Source: Paenibacillus sp. FJAT-26967
GTDB lineage: Bacteria; Bacillota; Bacilli; Paenibacillales; NBRC-103111
NCBI RefSeq assembly: GCF_001541095.1
Contig: NZ_LMXH01000001.1
Span: 376,385 to 440,384, forward strand
Direction: 5' to 3'
Length of the DNA: 64,000 nucleotides
Below, in pieces: positions 25,609 to 34,228 of this stretch; within the stretch, counting starts at the first letter, position 1, and each line of letters starts with the position of its first letter. The notes below the pieces were generated by a model, which did no database searches, was not told the origin of the DNA, and was given only the letters and a program-made list of their open reading frames with translations. The position numbers were made by a program, and so were the translations under genes.

Positions 25609-25950
25609 ATGGCCAAAACAACAAGAGGGAAAGATCTGATTTACGGAGCGGTATTCGGTAGTGTAGTGGGCGCGGTCACGGCGTTGTTATTTGCGCCCAA
25701 ATCAGGCAAAGAACTCAGAGCGGACATTGCGCAGCAGGCAGCTCAAGTATCGGAGAAGACGCAGGAAATTGCCCGTACGGTAGGAGAGAAAACGTCCGAT
25801 CTGGTTGATAAGGCAAAGGAAGCGACGGCGAGCGTCACGGCTGAAGTCCGGTCCTGGAGAGACCGCGGCTGTACGGATGCAGGCAAACTGATCGACGAGG
25901 AAATTGCTGCTTCGGAAGCGGCCCAGGATCTTGTCATTGTAGGGAAGTGA
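25609..25950 (+). CDS. YtxH-like protein
   Basis: A 113-residue protein. The N-terminus shows the YtxH signature GAVFGSVVGAVTALLFAPKSGKELR, a Gly-rich membrane helix ending in a Pro-Lys-Ser-Gly-Lys turn, followed by an amphipathic helical tail rich in Ala, Glu and Lys. The role is unknown; the pair with DUF948 is conserved in Bacillales and is stress-related there. The ATG at 25609 follows AAGGAG by nine bases. Confidence 0.85.
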   Translation: MAKTTRGKDLIYGAVFGSVVGAVTALLFAPKSGKELRADIAQQAAQVSEKTQEIARTVGEKTSDLVDKAKEATASVTAEVRSWRDRGCTDAGKLIDEEIAASEAAQDLVIVGK

Positions 25951-25970
25951 TAACTTTATACGTGCTATTA

Positions 25971-26014
25971 AAAAAACCTTCAATTCCACTTTCCCAGTGG
26001 TTTTGAAGGTTTTT
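25971..26014. terminator. Bidirectional terminator
   Basis: AAAAACCTTCAA and CCACT arms pair with AGTGG and TTGAAGGTTTTT. It lies between the YtxH gene and the convergent response-regulator gene. Confidence 0.85.
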
Positions 26015-26097
26015 AAGCATGAATTTTTAAGAAGTCAGGAATAAGAATGGCACTCAAGAAGAATGAGTTGCAAAAGCTTGACTGCATCCCGTCAAGA

Positions 26098-27726
26098 TCA
26101 TTTCGATAACGGGGCAGCAAGGTGCTGCTTACGGAACATATTGGGTGATACGCCCTCAAGCTTCTTAAAAGCACGGCTGAAGTACTTCTCATCCTGATAG
26201 CCTACAGCTTCTGCTATCGAAGTGATCTTAAGCTCGGGATCGGCGAGCAGCAGCTTCGCTTTGTTGATCCGAAGGCGGGTCACGTAGTCGGTGAGAGTTT
26301 CACCGAATTCTGTTTTGAACGAGCGCGAAATATGACTTGGACTCAGGTGGAAGGTTTCGGACAGTTTCTCCAGAGGAATCTGCTCCCGGTAGTGCAGCCG
26401 GATATATTTCTCGATGCTGCGCATGACAGGATTCCGGTCCCCGCGAAGAAGGAATCCAGCGATTTCCGTGAGAATCCGCTCCATCCGTTTCGTCCAGATG
26501 GTCAGATCCGGCTGACCCAGATCATTGAGCGGCAGTCTGAAGGACAAGTCATCCGCTTCGCTCAGCAATTCTTCGCCCTCGTCGTCAACTTCGTTCTCCA
26601 GCAGCAGCCGGCTGTGCATGAGCGTGAATTCCTGCCACCACATCTCCAGTTGGCGGATGTGAAGGTAAGGATGCTTACTGGCCTGGCTTTCCCAATCCTC
26701 CAGACTGCGCCCGATCTGCACAAGGTCGTTCATACGGACCGCTAAGACAAGCCGGTCCTCATAGGCCGCAAGCGGAGCCTGCAGCATATGAGCGGCCTGC
26801 TTACGCAGTTCGTATGGGTGGAGATAGGCGGTCTGATCCCGCATATTGCGCAGCTGAAGGGCTGTCTCTGCCTCATGGAAGGTACGCTGGATGCCGGAAG
26901 GGAACGGTTGGACCGTTCCGTAGCCGAGATGAAATTGGCCGCGCAGAGCGGCGTACAGCCCCTCGTTGATCTGCTCCAGCATGGCGCCAGCCTTCTCGAA
27001 CCGGTCGAAGAATAAGAGAACCGCCTCGTGACGGTGCCAGTGGCGGAAAGCCAAGCCGAGATTTTCCTTGCTCATAAATTCGCTGCATATGTTCGTTACG
27101 GCAAAGAGCAGCAGATCCATCGCGCTGGCGAATTTGGCCTGTAATCTCGTATCCAGCGTCTGCAGAGAGACCACGGCTGCAAGCACCTGCTTCTGATCGC
27201 TGCCGATGCCGAATTCCCTCTGCAGGGTAGCGGCATGCATCGGGTACTGATCCGGGTCCAGCAGGAGCTGGACGAAGCTCTTGTCTGCGAGCATAGGCCG
27301 GTACAGATTGGCTTTGGTCTCGGACTGAAGCCGCTCCGAGCGTTCGTTCTCCTCATCCAGCCAGGCTGCCACGGCTTTACGCACGGCGTCCTCCAGTTCT
27401 TCCTCGTCGATGGGCTTAAGCAGGTAATCAAAGCTGCCGAATTGCAGAGCGCTTCGCACATAGGTGAAGTCGTCATAACCGCTAATGACTATCGCTTTAC
27501 TGCGGATGCCGCTTTCCGCAATCCGGCTGAGCACATCCAGACCGGTCATGCCGGGCATCATGATGTCCGTGAAGACCAGGCCGGGCTTCTCCTGCTGGAG
27601 AAGCTCGATGCCTTCCTCGCCTGAGGCGGCTTCATAAACCTCGGTAATGCCGAAGCGGTCCCAGTCTACGAGCAGCCGGATGGTTTCCCGGACATGGGCT
27701 TCGTCATCAATAATGAGCGCCTTCAT
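26098..27726 (-). CDS. AraC-type response regulator (YesN-like)
   Basis: A 542-residue regulator. The receiver domain (1-120) has acidic Asp7-Asp8, phospho-acceptor Asp54 in VFTDIMMPG and the Lys in LLKPIDEEEL. A long middle region of about 300 residues follows, then an AraC-type double helix-turn-helix at the end (HLSPSHISRSFKTEFGETL and ITSIAEAVGYQDEKYFSRAFKK). It overlaps the kinase gene by four bases. Such pairs usually control the adjacent sugar ABC transporter, here divergent at 29760. The operator is not evident. Confidence 0.93.
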   Translation of the reverse strand: MKALIIDDEAHVRETIRLLVDWDRFGITEVYEAASGEEGIELLQQEKPGLVFTDIMMPGMTGLDVLSRIAESGIRSKAIVISGYDDFTYVRSALQFGSFDYLLKPIDEEELEDAVRKAVAAWLDEENERSERLQSETKANLYRPMLADKSFVQLLLDPDQYPMHAATLQREFGIGSDQKQVLAAVVSLQTLDTRLQAKFASAMDLLLFAVTNICSEFMSKENLGLAFRHWHRHEAVLLFFDRFEKAGAMLEQINEGLYAALRGQFHLGYGTVQPFPSGIQRTFHEAETALQLRNMRDQTAYLHPYELRKQAAHMLQAPLAAYEDRLVLAVRMNDLVQIGRSLEDWESQASKHPYLHIRQLEMWWQEFTLMHSRLLLENEVDDEGEELLSEADDLSFRLPLNDLGQPDLTIWTKRMERILTEIAGFLLRGDRNPVMRSIEKYIRLHYREQIPLEKLSETFHLSPSHISRSFKTEFGETLTDYVTRLRINKAKLLLADPELKITSIAEAVGYQDEKYFSRAFKKLEGVSPNMFRKQHLAAPLSK

Positions 27727-29546
27727 AACTTAGCCTCCACCTCTTCCTGCATAATCGGGATCGTTATTCGCACGTGGAAGCCGCCTGAATCACTGCGCTG
27801 CACTTCCATCCGGGACTGTTCCCGGTAATAGAGCTTGAGGCGGGACAGAACGTTCACCAGCCCGATGTGACTGCCCGGAGTACTCATCTCAGCCACGCTG
27901 TTTACAAGACTTTCCTGGAGCTCGGTAAGCTCCGTCTCCCCGATGCCGAACCCGTTGTCGGTCACATCAATATGCAGGACATCCCGGCCGGGAGAAGCGA
28001 AGCACCGGACAAGCACCTCATTGTCGCTGCGGGCACCGTCGAAGCCATGTTTGAAATAATTTTCGACTAATGGCTGAATGATCATTTTAGGAATGAGAAT
28101 GCCTTCAAGTCCCGGGTCCAGCTGCATGTCACACTCGAATTGATCTCGGAAGCGCTGCTTCTGAAGCTTGATGTACGAGCGGGCGTAATCCCATTCGCTT
28201 TTAAGCGGCACAATCGTCTCCTCGGTTTTCATACTGTAGCGCATCATTTTGCCCAGCGAGGAGATAAGGGAATAAACTTCACGGTCTCCTTTCTGAAGAG
28301 AACGGGCAGCGATCGACTGAAGAGCGTTATTAATGAAGTGCGGATTGATCTGCGCTTGCAAAGCCTTGAGCTCATTAGTTTTATTCGCGACTTCCAGCTT
28401 ATATTCCCTTAAAATCAGTTCGTTGATCGTATGCATCATGGAGCGGAACCGGCGCGCAAGAATACCGAGCTCATCGTCGGCCTTGACACGGATATCCACG
28501 TTCATATTGCCGGATTCGATTTTGTTCATATAGCCGATCAGAGCAGAGATCGGAGCCGTCAGGCGGAACGACAAGAAAATCGTCACCAGGGTAGCCAAAC
28601 CCAGAAAGATGATGCCGACTAGCGTATTGATACCGGTTAGTTCGCGCTGGCTCTCATATAGGACCGAGTCCGGTATCCCTTTGACGAGCAGCCAGGGTCC
28701 ACCGGGAGCATCTATGGTTTCATAGATGTGAATCCCGTTAAAGGTGCTGTCCTTGGAGCGGAAATAGCCGCGCTGGGAATCCGCAGCGGCGGTTCTCAGT
28801 TCACTGAGCCAGGGTGCGCGCGCTTTTTGGCCGTCTATGGGATCCGGGTGGGCTTGGAACATAATCTCCCCGCCGGTTCCGACGATAAAGAGCTCTTCGC
28901 TTCCCTGTGAGTAGAGCTCGCTGCTTATATTTGCGATGGTATCGGGAGAAAAATCAATCGACATCGATCCGAGTGGAATGTTGTCCACTACATTATATAG
29001 CGCAGCCTGGTAAGTGAAAACGTCCGCTGTCGCATAATTAAAAAAGTATTTTCCGTACGTAGAAGGAATATGTGGCGGAAAAATCTTGCTTTCTCCTTGT
29101 TGGAGATCCGGTTTAAACGGCCCTATTCCCTGATCGGTCCGGACAAGCCGGTTATCCGAAAGCAGGTAAGATTTCTGAACCTGCTCTACATATAGGTACA
29201 CTTGCCGGACATCCGGTGAAGCATAGATAATGGTCTGCATCGAACGGAGAATCTCCTGCTCGGTCAGGAACAAGCGAGGCTCGGAGAAGTTCTGTTCCAC
29301 ACGGTTTTCGAGTATCTCCATTAATTTAGCATTGTGATACAGAAGTTTCAGGTTCTGTTCCATGCTTTTCAAATAAGTCTCCAGGTTCAGTTTTCCTTGG
29401 TGGATCAAATTAAGATTATCTCGGATTGCCTTCTCTTCCAGATTGGTCTTCGTATAGAGATGCGAGACAAGAATGGAAGTCGCAATCGGCAGAATGGTCG
29501 CCGCTAAGATGAATGCGATCAGTTTATTCCGCAGCCTCGAACGCAT
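27723..29546 (-). CDS. Sensor histidine kinase (YesM-like)
   Basis: A 607-residue membrane kinase. A first helix (LIAFILAATILPIATSILVS) leads to an external sensor of about 260 residues with a dCache-like layout, then a second helix (LVGIIFLGLATLVTIFLSF), a HAMP domain, the phospho-acceptor His in LQAQINPHFINNALQSI and an ATPase domain with DNGFGIG. The common PHFLYN of this class is PHFINN here. AAAGGAGGGG sets the start at 29546. The sensor likely sees a sugar or its binding protein. Confidence 0.93.
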   Translation of the reverse strand: MRSRLRNKLIAFILAATILPIATSILVSHLYTKTNLEEKAIRDNLNLIHQGKLNLETYLKSMEQNLKLLYHNAKLMEILENRVEQNFSEPRLFLTEQEILRSMQTIIYASPDVRQVYLYVEQVQKSYLLSDNRLVRTDQGIGPFKPDLQQGESKIFPPHIPSTYGKYFFNYATADVFTYQAALYNVVDNIPLGSMSIDFSPDTIANISSELYSQGSEELFIVGTGGEIMFQAHPDPIDGQKARAPWLSELRTAAADSQRGYFRSKDSTFNGIHIYETIDAPGGPWLLVKGIPDSVLYESQRELTGINTLVGIIFLGLATLVTIFLSFRLTAPISALIGYMNKIESGNMNVDIRVKADDELGILARRFRSMMHTINELILREYKLEVANKTNELKALQAQINPHFINNALQSIAARSLQKGDREVYSLISSLGKMMRYSMKTEETIVPLKSEWDYARSYIKLQKQRFRDQFECDMQLDPGLEGILIPKMIIQPLVENYFKHGFDGARSDNEVLVRCFASPGRDVLHIDVTDNGFGIGETELTELQESLVNSVAEMSTPGSHIGLVNVLSRLKLYYREQSRMEVQRSDSGGFHVRITIPIMQEEVEAKL

Positions 29547-29690
29547 CGCAACCCCTCCTTTAATGAGCATAAATAGAGAGTAACACGGGAGCGGTCAAAA
29601 TGTACACGCAGGTTATGGTTTGTCGCGGGGTGCGCAAAATAGTCCACCAAGGGAGCAATTGAAGAAGTGTTTTCGTAATTCCGGTTGATT

Positions 29691-29696
29691 TACAAT
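29691..29696 (+). promoter_or_regulatory. Possible -10 of the ABC importer operon
   Basis: TACAAT lies 27 bases before the cre site, with only a weak -35 (TGTTTT) at 17 bases. Confidence 0.25.
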
Positions 29697-29722
29697 AGCC
29701 ATATAACGAAAAAACCCTCATA

Positions 29723-29736
29723 TGAAAGCGATTGCA
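29723..29736 (+). promoter_or_regulatory. cre site before the sugar importer genes
   Basis: TGAAAGCGATTGCA matches the CcpA consensus TGNAANCGNWNNCA fully. It lies 24 bases before the first permease start and predicts catabolite repression of the operon. Confidence 0.75.
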
Positions 29737-29759
29737 TGTTGGGAAGGGGGAGGGAATTC

Positions 29760-30644
29760 ATGTCGGCACGTTCCAAGAAACATGATTGGCTTCAACAATG
29801 GGTGTTTGTAGGGCCCGCACTGTTGTTTTTTACGCTGATTGTTGCGGTTCCCTTCATTATGAGTCTGTACTACTCGTTAACCGAGTGGAATGGAGTCAGT
29901 AACGGGGTCAAATTTATAGGATTGGATAATTTCAAGCGAATTCTTTTCGATGATGCGGATTTCCGCAATGCTTTCTGGTTTACGATCCGTTTCTCGGTAG
30001 CCATGATTATTTTAACGAACGCGGTCGGGTTTATACTGGCTCTGCTGCTTACTCAAGCTTTTAAAACAAGAAATATTCTTCGGACCGTGTTTTTCATGCC
30101 GAACGTGATCGGCGGACTGCTGCTCGGCTTTATCTGGCAGTTTATCTTCGTCAAAGGCTTCGCGTCGATCGGAGAGATGACCGGCTGGTCCTTCTTCAAT
30201 CTTCCTTGGCTGGGCGATGCGCCTACTGCCTTCTGGGGAATCGTCATTGTCTCGGTATGGCAGGGCGCGGGTTACTTGATGGTCATTTATATTGCCGCGC
30301 TTGCTAACGTGCCGCGTGATTTGTTTGAAGCCGCCAAAATTGACGGCGCCGGCAAATGGCAGCTGCTCCGCAGTGTCACGATCCCGCTCATTATGCCCGC
30401 ATTTACCGTCTGTCTGTTCTTGTCGATCTCCTGGGCTTTCAAAATGTTCGATCTGAACTTGTCCTTGACCAAAGGCGGACCGTTCAATTCAACCGAATCG
30501 GTAGCCTTGAATATTTATCAGGAGGCATTCCGGAACAACCGGTTAGGTCTGGGTACAGCTAAAGCGCTGGTATTCTTCTTCGTAGTCGCTTTGATTTCCC
30601 TCATCCAAGTAAGCATCACCAAGAAGAAGGAGGTGGAGTCATGA
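29760..30644 (+). CDS. Carbohydrate ABC transporter permease, MalF/UgpA type
   Basis: A 294-residue permease with six membrane helices. It has the family's N-terminal FVGPALLFFTLIVAVPFIMSL, and the EAA loop reads FEAAKIDGAGKWQLLRSVTIPLI. GGGGGAGGG about six bases before the ATG at 29760 sets the start. It forms a heterodimer with the next gene product. The divergent YesM/YesN-type genes likely control it. Confidence 0.93.
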   Translation: MSARSKKHDWLQQWVFVGPALLFFTLIVAVPFIMSLYYSLTEWNGVSNGVKFIGLDNFKRILFDDADFRNAFWFTIRFSVAMIILTNAVGFILALLLTQAFKTRNILRTVFFMPNVIGGLLLGFIWQFIFVKGFASIGEMTGWSFFNLPWLGDAPTAFWGIVIVSVWQGAGYLMVIYIAALANVPRDLFEAAKIDGAGKWQLLRSVTIPLIMPAFTVCLFLSISWAFKMFDLNLSLTKGGPFNSTESVALNIYQEAFRNNRLGLGTAKALVFFFVVALISLIQVSITKKKEVES

Positions 30645-31474
30645 GCGGGAGCAAATACAGAACCAGTACTTTTATACTAGAAGCTTTAACGATAATTCTG
30701 GGTATTTTATTCCTGGTACCCTTTTACTTTGTAGTGGTTAACTCATTCAAACCGTTTGGCGAGCTTCTGCAAAATACGGCTTCACTGCCCAAAATGTTTA
30801 GTCTGGACAATTACTCGCGTGTCATCGATATTATTAATTTTCCGCGAGTCATGGGTAACTCTCTTATTATTACGGTTCTCTCGAACATCGGATTGGTCCT
30901 TTTCTCTTCCATGGCCGCTTACCGGTTCGTACGCAAGCCGTCGAAATTGAACAATCTGCTGTTTCTCATATTCGTAGCGGCCATGGTAATTCCGTTCCAA
31001 TCCATTATGATCCCGCTTGTGAAGGTGGCCAATGAATTCGGATTGATGGACAGCAGACTGGGACTCGTTATCTGTTACTTCGGGTTTGGAGTTTCCCTTA
31101 ACGTCTTCCTGTTTCATGGTTTTATCAAAAGTATTCCCAAAGAAATCGAAGAATCCGCCACGGTGGATGGCTGCAGCTGGTTCAGCATCTTCTGGCGAAT
31201 CGTTTTCCCGCTGCTTAAACCGATTGCAGTTACGGTGATTCTTCTGAACAGCTTGTGGATCTGGAACGATTATCTGCTTCCATCGCTCATTCTGACGGAC
31301 ATGAAGCTCCAGACTATCCCGCTTGCCACATACGCATTCTTCGGACAGTATACGAAACAGTGGGATCTGGCCATGGCGGCTCTGACACTCGGTGTCCTGC
31401 CGATTATCGTATTCTTCCTTATTCTTCAGAAGCACATTATTGAAGGCATTACAGCGGGCTCGGTCAAAGGCTGA
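30641..31474 (+). CDS. Carbohydrate ABC transporter permease, MalG/UgpE type
   Basis: Second permease, 277 residues, overlapping the first by four bases (ATGA). Six hydrophobic segments are present, with the EAA-type loop IEESATVDGCSWFSIFWRIVFPLLKP. The typical NSFKPFGELLQNTASLPK segment follows the first helix. No ATP-binding subunit is encoded in the cluster, so a shared MsmX-type ATPase elsewhere must serve it. Confidence 0.93.
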   Translation: MSGSKYRTSTFILEALTIILGILFLVPFYFVVVNSFKPFGELLQNTASLPKMFSLDNYSRVIDIINFPRVMGNSLIITVLSNIGLVLFSSMAAYRFVRKPSKLNNLLFLIFVAAMVIPFQSIMIPLVKVANEFGLMDSRLGLVICYFGFGVSLNVFLFHGFIKSIPKEIEESATVDGCSWFSIFWRIVFPLLKPIAVTVILLNSLWIWNDYLLPSLILTDMKLQTIPLATYAFFGQYTKQWDLAMAALTLGVLPIIVFFLILQKHIIEGITAGSVKG

Positions 31475-31581
31475 GCATAAGCTGCAAGCAAGTGGCGGTT
31501 CCCCCGGTTATCCGGGGTTTACGCATAAAGCATTCTTAAGAAACAGATTCGTTTTGCATAAGAAAAGGGAGGTTATTAGAA

Positions 31582-32883
31582 ATGACCCGAAATAGAAAAT
31601 GGCTTGCACTTGGATTAACGACAGCACTTGTTGGGGGACTTCTTGCAGGTTGCGGTGATAAAGATGCGGGGACTACTCCTGGTTCAACGGCAGACGGCGG
31701 AGATAAGAAGACCGTCAAGCTGAAAATGTTCCAGTTTAAAGTAGAGATTGCTGAAGCACTTACGAAATTGATTGCGGAATATGAGAAAGAAACAGGCGTC
31801 AAAATCGAAGTTCAGACGGTAGGCGGCGGTGCGGATTACGGCGCTGCGCTGAAAGCCAAGTTCAACTCCGACGATAAACCGGATATTTTCAACAACGGCG
31901 GTAATGCGGATATGGAAGTATGGCAGGAGCACCTCGAAGACTTGTCCGACCAGCCTTGGGTGAAGGATCTGGCACAAGGTGCCGGCGATCCGATGACCAA
32001 AGACGGTAAAATCTACGGCATGCCGATCGGTCTTGAAGGCTACGGCTACATTTACAATAAAGATCTGTTCCAGCAGGCCGGTATTACAGAATTACCAAAA
32101 ACAATCACGCAGTTGGAAGAAGCGGCCAAGAAGCTTCAAGCCAAGAACATTACTCCATTCGTCAACGGCTACGGCGAGTGGTGGGTACTCGGCAACCACT
32201 TCGTCAACGTACCGTTTGCTAACCAGGCAGACCCTGACAAGTTTATTAAAGATCTCAATGCGGGTGCAGCCAAAATTCCCGGCAACGCGGCATTCGACAA
32301 CTGGGTGAAACTGTTCGACCTGACACTGAAATACGGCAACAAAAATCCGCTGCAAACCGACTACAACACGCAGGTAACGGAGTTTGCGACCGGTAAAGCG
32401 GCTATGACGCAGCAGGGGAACTGGACACAAGTTCAAATTTCCAAAACCAACCCGAACATCAACATCGGTTTCCTGCCAATGCCGATCTCTGACGATGCGG
32501 CAGCTTCCGATAAACTGCTTGTAGGCGTGCCGAACAACTGGGTGGTAAACAAGAATTCCGCGAATAAGGAAGAAGCGAAGAAGTTCCTGAACTGGCTCGT
32601 GAATTCCGATATGGGCAAGAAATACATCACCAACGAATTCAAATTCATCCCGGCAGTCAAAACCATTCCGGTTGACGAGAAAGTAGTAGGACCGCTGGCA
32701 GCTGACATTATGAAATATGTTAAAGAAGACAAAATTCTTTCCTGGAACTGGTTTAAATTCCCTAGCGGTGAAGCGACTTCCAAGAAGTTCGGTGATATTA
32801 TGCAGGGCTATGTAGGCAAACAGGTCAACAAAGACCAGATGCTTACCGAATTCCAGAAGACTTGGGATAGCCTGAAGAAATAA
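31582..32883 (+). CDS. Sugar-binding lipoprotein of the ABC importer
   Basis: A 433-residue solute-binding protein of family 1. The signal peptide ends in lipobox LAGC, followed by a Gly/Thr-rich linker. The mature part has the family pattern: IAEYEKETGVKIEVQ, ALKAKFNSDDKPDIFNNGG, GKIYGMPIGLEGYGYIYNKDLF and GKAAMTQQGNWT. The C-terminal half is rich in aromatic residues suited to sugar stacking. The sugar is unknown. AAGGGAGG precedes the ATG. The gene ends the operon at a strong terminator. Confidence 0.93.
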   Translation: MTRNRKWLALGLTTALVGGLLAGCGDKDAGTTPGSTADGGDKKTVKLKMFQFKVEIAEALTKLIAEYEKETGVKIEVQTVGGGADYGAALKAKFNSDDKPDIFNNGGNADMEVWQEHLEDLSDQPWVKDLAQGAGDPMTKDGKIYGMPIGLEGYGYIYNKDLFQQAGITELPKTITQLEEAAKKLQAKNITPFVNGYGEWWVLGNHFVNVPFANQADPDKFIKDLNAGAAKIPGNAAFDNWVKLFDLTLKYGNKNPLQTDYNTQVTEFATGKAAMTQQGNWTQVQISKTNPNINIGFLPMPISDDAAASDKLLVGVPNNWVVNKNSANKEEAKKFLNWLVNSDMGKKYITNEFKFIPAVKTIPVDEKVVGPLAADIMKYVKEDKILSWNWFKFPSGEATSKKFGDIMQGYVGKQVNKDQMLTEFQKTWDSLKK

Positions 32884-32916
32884 CGGTATAAGGTTCATCA
32901 CTATATGATTAATAGC

Positions 32917-32985
32917 AAAACACCACCTGCAGAAGGATTGGATCAACCATTGGTGATCCGCATGCCTTCCGGGTGGTGTTTTTTT
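32917..32985 (+). terminator. Branched terminator of the sugar importer operon
   Basis: ACACCACC pairs with GGTGGTGT, enclosing AAGG/CCTT and GGATCA/TGATCC stems, followed by seven T. Confidence 0.8.
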
Positions 32986-32999
32986 GTCGGAATTAGTCT

Positions 33000-33469
33000 T
33001 GAATCTGCTCAGATTTTGTAAGATAATTATGCTAGTTCTAACAGAAATTGCAATTCATCCAGAATGGAGGCTGCCGGGGCTGACCATCGGTTGTCTGGCT
33101 GGCATTTATCCATAGGTGAACCGCTGCTCTGAGAGGTAAGAGCCTCTATTCCGACAGGCGTGTAACCTTGCTTGACATGCCCTGAACTTGCGTGCGGCAG
33201 CAGGAAGAAGTTGCGGGCAGCCAAAGAAGATGCGGTGCTAACCGCTCTAAAACTTTTTCCGGAGGTTTCGGCAATCTTCTCTTGTAAGCGCGTACAGGAG
33301 GAGGATCTGCTACATGCGTATGAAGGTAGCACCGGATTAGCCCGATCCGGAAGATGAATCGTTCCGACGGGATTCGGTCGGAGGGCAGGATGAGGGGGGA
33401 ATTTATTCACGATCGGATATTCTCCCTTGCAGGAAGTACAGGGGGAAGAACAGGTTCGTACGCTTACCG
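33000..33469. other. Gene-poor stretch of about 500 bases
   Basis: No gene can be supported here. A minus-strand open frame (33027-33524) and a short plus-strand frame (33172-33357) exist, but neither has a ribosome site or a recognisable motif. The stretch may be a decayed gene. Confidence 0.4.
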
Positions 33470-33499
33470 TGGACTTCCGGCAATTCTTTTGATTATAAT
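33470..33499 (+). promoter_or_regulatory. Promoter of the disulfide oxidoreductase gene
   Basis: TGGACT (33470-33475) and TATAAT (33494-33499) are 18 bases apart, 43 bases before the start. Confidence 0.5.
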
Positions 33500-33542
33500 A
33501 ATACAAGTTCATGCTTGACCCCAAGAGAGGAGCAGTATTCCA

Positions 33543-33977
33543 TTGAAATCGAACTCATTTATCAAAAATAACGCCCTCCATATGGCCTGGGCGGTCTCCC
33601 TGGTTGCTACCATCGGCAGCCTGTATTTCTCCGAAATTCTGGAGTATGCGCCTTGCAAGCTTTGCTGGTATCAGCGCATACTGATGTACCCGCTGGTTCT
33701 GATTCTCGGAATCGCCGCCGCACGCAAAGACAACAAACAGGTGCTTTATGCGCTGCCATTTTCCGTATGGGGTATGGGGATTTCCCTGTACCACTATCTG
33801 ATGCAGAAAACGTCGCTGTTTAAAGAAGGAGCGGCCAAGTGCGGCATGGTTCCCTGCGACCAGGATTATATAAACTGGTTAGGGTTTATCACGATCCCGC
33901 TGCTGGCCTTCACCGCTTTTACCCTGATTACGATTATACTGGGCCTTTTATGGGCGCAAATGCGCAAGGAAAGATAA
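33543..33977 (+). CDS. bdbC: Disulfide bond formation protein B (BdbC-type)
   Basis: A 144-residue membrane quinone-dependent oxidase that re-oxidises an extracytoplasmic DsbA-like partner. Four helices are visible. The first Cys pair is CKLCWYQR near residue 38-45; the second pair is in the AKCGMVPCDQDY loop near residue 98-105. The start is a TTG at 33543, ten bases after AGGAG. No bdbD partner is adjacent. Supports folding of secreted proteins. Confidence 0.92.
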   Translation: MKSNSFIKNNALHMAWAVSLVATIGSLYFSEILEYAPCKLCWYQRILMYPLVLILGIAAARKDNKQVLYALPFSVWGMGISLYHYLMQKTSLFKEGAAKCGMVPCDQDYINWLGFITIPLLAFTAFTLITIILGLLWAQMRKER

Positions 33978-33994
33978 GCTTGTCAGCTGACCGA

Positions 33995-34034
33995 AGTGTC
34001 CTGAATTCGATAAGAATTTCAGGGCGCTTTTTTT
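33995..34034 (+). terminator. Terminator after bdbC
   Basis: GTGTCCTGAA pairs with TTTCAGGGCGC with G-T pairs, followed by seven T. Confidence 0.75.
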
Positions 34035-34228
34035 GTGTGTTCAAAGCAATCACCCGCCCGTGTCAATCCGATTCCGCCGCAGCCTTTTTTAGAGATTAAA
34101 TGCCGTAGGGATGACGCCGGGATAGGGAGTTTATTTTCTTGTTTTTACATAAATAAACAGGGATTTCCCGGGTTCATGTCGAAATATGGAAGCGGGACAC
34201 ATATTACAGGGAAACTAGGGTGATTTCA

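Noticed and set aside
25276-25624. Minus-strand frames opposite the DUF948 gene
   Set aside because: Shadow of an Ala/Glu-rich coiled coil.
33027-33524. 165-residue minus-strand frame
   Set aside because: Ser/Pro/Arg-rich, no ribosome site, no motif; overlaps the bdbC promoter.
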